The notes under the pieces were generated by a model that was given only the letters and a program-made list of their open reading frames with translations, did not search any database and was not told the DNA's origin. From CAYWGR01 sp964458015 (GTDB lineage: Bacteria; Planctomycetota; Planctomycetia; Pirellulales; Thermoguttaceae): DNA of 5,702 nucleotides. Each line of letters starts with the position of its first letter. Position 1 is the stretch's first letter. The stretch is taken from contig CAYWGR010000249.1 in NCBI GenBank assembly GCA_964458015.1, positions 1 through 5,702 on the forward strand, in the 5' to 3' direction. This document shows, in pieces, positions 3,721 through 5,702 of this stretch. Made by a program: the position numbers and the translations under genes.

Positions 3721-5571
3721 ATGGGAAATCAGGTCAATCGGCGTGCGTTTTTACAAACTTCCGCGATTCTCGGCGCATCGACGGCCGGAGCTTCGGCCCT
3801 CGCGCCGACTGTTCTTCGTGCGGCCGAGGCATCCGCAGCGAATTCGAAAACCATTTCGCCCAAGATGTTGCTGAAAGATACCGCGGCATTGTCGAAACCT
3901 TTGCTCGCGCCGTCGCAGTTGAGCTATCGCCTTGGACTGGCCCGAACACGAACGGCCGCCTATCCGATGGATCGGATGGATTTCATCATGATCGACTTGG
4001 AACGGCCGGACAAATGCAGCCGCCATGCCACGCAATGCTACGGCGATCTGACAGGCCGATTGTTGGAGTTCCTTTGTTGTGCGGAAGGCGTGGACGGCAA
4101 GAACGATCCACGGTTGGATGAACTATTTCAGCGCATTTTGAAACAACGGCGTCCTTCGGGCATCATCGGCCGCCATCCGATGATACCAGATGGCAATCCT
4201 CTGCAAGATCCGTGCGCTAACCGCCTTTCATCCGGATTGATGCGTTACCACGAGCTTACAGGCGATGCCCGTGCGCTTGAGGCGGCCGTCGGCATGGGAA
4301 ATCGGCTTTGGAACGTCCGCGACAACTGGCGAAACATGATGAAAGACACGCAAGGACGCATGATATTCACCTGGGTGTCGGAATTTTTCGTTCAACTTTA
4401 CGCTGCCACAAAAGATCCGCGATGGATGGAATTGTTCCGCATCATCTACGATGGCACGGGCATTTGCGATCAGCATTGCCATGCAGGCGGTTTTTTGAGC
4501 ATGCTGCGCGGATTCCAGCAGATGGCCATGCTTACGGGCGACATGGTCTGGAACGAGAAAGTCGAGAAAAACAGACGATGGATCATCGACCATCGCTATG
4601 AACTGCCCGACGGTTGCACGACCGAGGCATTTCCACCGAATGGCCGCAACGAAGGTTGCTCGATTGCCGATTGGCTGATCCTCAATCTCAATGCGGGAAT
4701 GCTCGGTGCCCCGGATGGTTACGAAAAGGCCGAACACACCTTCTGGAATGCGTTTGCGTTCAACCAATGGGTTACAGGCGGTTTCGGCCATCGCCCGTTG
4801 ACCGGCAACGGCTACGGCGTTGTAGGTATGGAGGAGGCGTGGTGGTGCTGCGTTGAAGATGCCGGCATGGCATTGAGCGAATACGCCCGTCATGCCGTCA
4901 CGTTCCGCAACGGCGCGGTGCATGTCAATCTGTTGACGCCTGGAATTTATGAAGTACCGCTACCCGGCGGAAAGACGACGAAGGTCAAAGTAACCACGGC
5001 TTGGCCCTCGCGCGCCGAAGCGACGATCGAAGCGGAAAACTTGCCGGCTGAGATCCCGCTCAAGATTCGTGTTCCATCGTGTGTGCGCAAGCCGGAGATC
5101 AAGGAATCGCGCAGCGACGGCAAGATGCAGGTGACTTTCCGCGGAGAGCAGGGGCATCATATCAAGCAATGCGATCCGGGCATTCTTCTGATGTATGGCC
5201 CTCTGGTTCTGGTTCCCGCAACGGGGTGTTCGCAGCCTGCGAGCTTGCCGAACCAGATGGACAACGGCGTGCCGGCCGGATATGTGCCGAAAATGATGCC
5301 GAAGGGCGTTCCTGCGATCAAATTGCCGCAAAAGCCGGATGCCGACGGTTTTGTGAAGTTGCCTCTTTGCCCAGGTGATAAACCGCTGCCCGAGTGGAGC
5401 TATTTCGACGAGGGGCCCGGCTCGCCGACCTGGGTTGAAGGTGCGCCGGTCGAAGTGCAACTGAAATTCCCGGGCGGAAACGTGAGCAACGCGCGTTTTA
5501 CACCGATGTGTTACAACACGTCCGCGCTGGTTTTGTTCGATACGCCTGTTGTTTTCCAGGGTGTTGAGTAA
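3721..5571 (+). CDS. Tat-exported GH127-like protein (beta-L-arabinofuranosidase family, formerly DUF1680)
   Basis: The protein has 616 residues, near the usual family length. The N-terminus is a Tat signal: NRRAFL at 6-11, then an Ala-rich hydrophobic stretch, with likely cleavage after AEA (35-37). The protein therefore probably folds with a metal or cofactor before export. Residues about 50-390 are helical with Trp-rich motifs, as in the GH127 alpha/alpha barrel. Residues about 395-610 look like the beta-sandwich part (IPLKIRVPSC at 445-454; YGPLVLVPA at 492-500, matching the family's GPLV motif). Family members use a zinc-thiolate centre of one Glu and three Cys, one Cys being the nucleophile. 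Candidates here are E311 and C313 (NEGC) and the pair C376-C377 (WWCCVED); E302 (TEAF) may be the acid/base. The N-terminal half is divergent, with GDLTGRLLEFL where members usually have GHYxGH. The predicted role is removal of beta-L-arabinofuranose or a related sugar from glycans; the substrate cannot be read from sequence. Confidence 0.82.
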   Translation: MGNQVNRRAFLQTSAILGASTAGASALAPTVLRAAEASAANSKTISPKMLLKDTAALSKPLLAPSQLSYRLGLARTRTAAYPMDRMDFIMIDLERPDKCSRHATQCYGDLTGRLLEFLCCAEGVDGKNDPRLDELFQRILKQRRPSGIIGRHPMIPDGNPLQDPCANRLSSGLMRYHELTGDARALEAAVGMGNRLWNVRDNWRNMMKDTQGRMIFTWVSEFFVQLYAATKDPRWMELFRIIYDGTGICDQHCHAGGFLSMLRGFQQMAMLTGDMVWNEKVEKNRRWIIDHRYELPDGCTTEAFPPNGRNEGCSIADWLILNLNAGMLGAPDGYEKAEHTFWNAFAFNQWVTGGFGHRPLTGNGYGVVGMEEAWWCCVEDAGMALSEYARHAVTFRNGAVHVNLLTPGIYEVPLPGGKTTKVKVTTAWPSRAEATIEAENLPAEIPLKIRVPSCVRKPEIKESRSDGKMQVTFRGEQGHHIKQCDPGILLMYGPLVLVPATGCSQPASLPNQMDNGVPAGYVPKMMPKGVPAIKLPQKPDADGFVKLPLCPGDKPLPEWSYFDEGPGSPTWVEGAPVEVQLKFPGGNVSNARFTPMCYNTSALVLFDTPVVFQGVE

Positions 5572-5597
5572 CGATTTACCTCTTTGCGGAAGTAGTT

Positions 5598-5702
5598 ATG
5601 TTCAATAAAGAGAAACGGGGCAATCGCCCTTGGATGCGATGGCAGGGTTTTATCTCTGTAGGGGCCGTGTGTCAACGGCTGACTGGCTATTTTTTTGTGC
5701 TG
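5598..5702 (+). CDS. Possible gene start running off the window (partial, unknown product)
   Basis: ATG 5598 opens a frame of 35 codons with no stop before the window ends. GGAAG at 5588-5592 lies 5 bases upstream. The gap to the GH127-like stop is only 26 bases, so it could be the next gene of the same operon. The N-terminus is basic (MFNKEKRGNRPWMRW), followed by a moderately hydrophobic stretch (GFISVGAV, then GYFFVL) that might begin a membrane segment. I recognise no family. A 35-codon opening can arise by chance, and the run of seven Ts near the end (5690-5696) could instead be non-coding. Confidence 0.35.
   Translation, partial: MFNKEKRGNRPWMRWQGFISVGAVCQRLTGYFFVL

Noticed and set aside
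3572..3874. 100-codon + strand frame starting in the 3555-3630 palindrome
   Set aside because: It overlaps the Tat signal of the GH127-like gene in another frame, has no ribosome site, and its product shows no recognisable features.
4228..4923. Long minus-strand frame (231 codons)
   Set aside because: It lies entirely within the well-supported GH127-like gene, has no recognisable motifs, and is explained by codon bias of the real strand.
5612..5630. Hairpin GGGC-AATC-GCCC after the GH127-like gene as a terminator
   Set aside because: The stem is only 4 bp and no T-run follows; the T7 run is about 60 bases farther on.

Overview
The window looks like chromosomal DNA from a planctomycete, most likely of a Pirellulales-like lineage. 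This rests on gene content: an ECF sigma factor of the type common in Rhodopirellula and Verrucomicrobium relatives, a membrane FecR-like protein with a C-terminal NPCBM-like domain, a PEP-CTERM surface protein, and a Tat-exported GH127-like protein. Translated heptamer repeats of the kind scattered through planctomycete genomes also fit. This is recognition by eye; no database search was possible. All supported genes are on the + strand.

Layout. Bases 1-123 are non-coding and hold three back-to-back inverted repeats, the last followed by seven Ts. Bases 124-657 encode the ECF sigma factor. Its stop overlaps the start (ATGA) of a 661-residue FecR-like protein (654-2639) with a single membrane segment. 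The FecR domain of that protein is split in frame by about 290 bases of composite repeat DNA: a homopurine mirror repeat, two diverged copies of a heptamer array, a hairpin with an overlapping G-quadruplex motif, and a 14-base tandem repeat. After a 149-base gap comes a 244-residue PEP-CTERM protein (2789-3523). A 197-base gap carries a nested imperfect palindrome (3555-3630). Then comes a 616-residue Tat-signal GH127-like (beta-L-arabinofuranosidase family) protein (3721-5571). A possible short gene start at 5598 runs off the end of the window.

How the genes may work together (inference). The sigma and FecR genes form a translationally coupled pair, the arrangement expected of a sigma factor and its membrane regulator. 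The outer part of the regulator ends in a carbohydrate-binding-like domain. The next two genes encode an exported, sorted surface protein and an exported glycan-active enzyme. A simple reading is a glycan-responsive cell-envelope unit in which extracellular polysaccharide sensing is coupled to expression of surface and degradation proteins. No exosortase, transporter, other glycosidase, tRNA, rRNA, CRISPR array or intact transposase is visible. The feature most worth a second look is the repeat mosaic that has become protein-coding inside the FecR-like gene.
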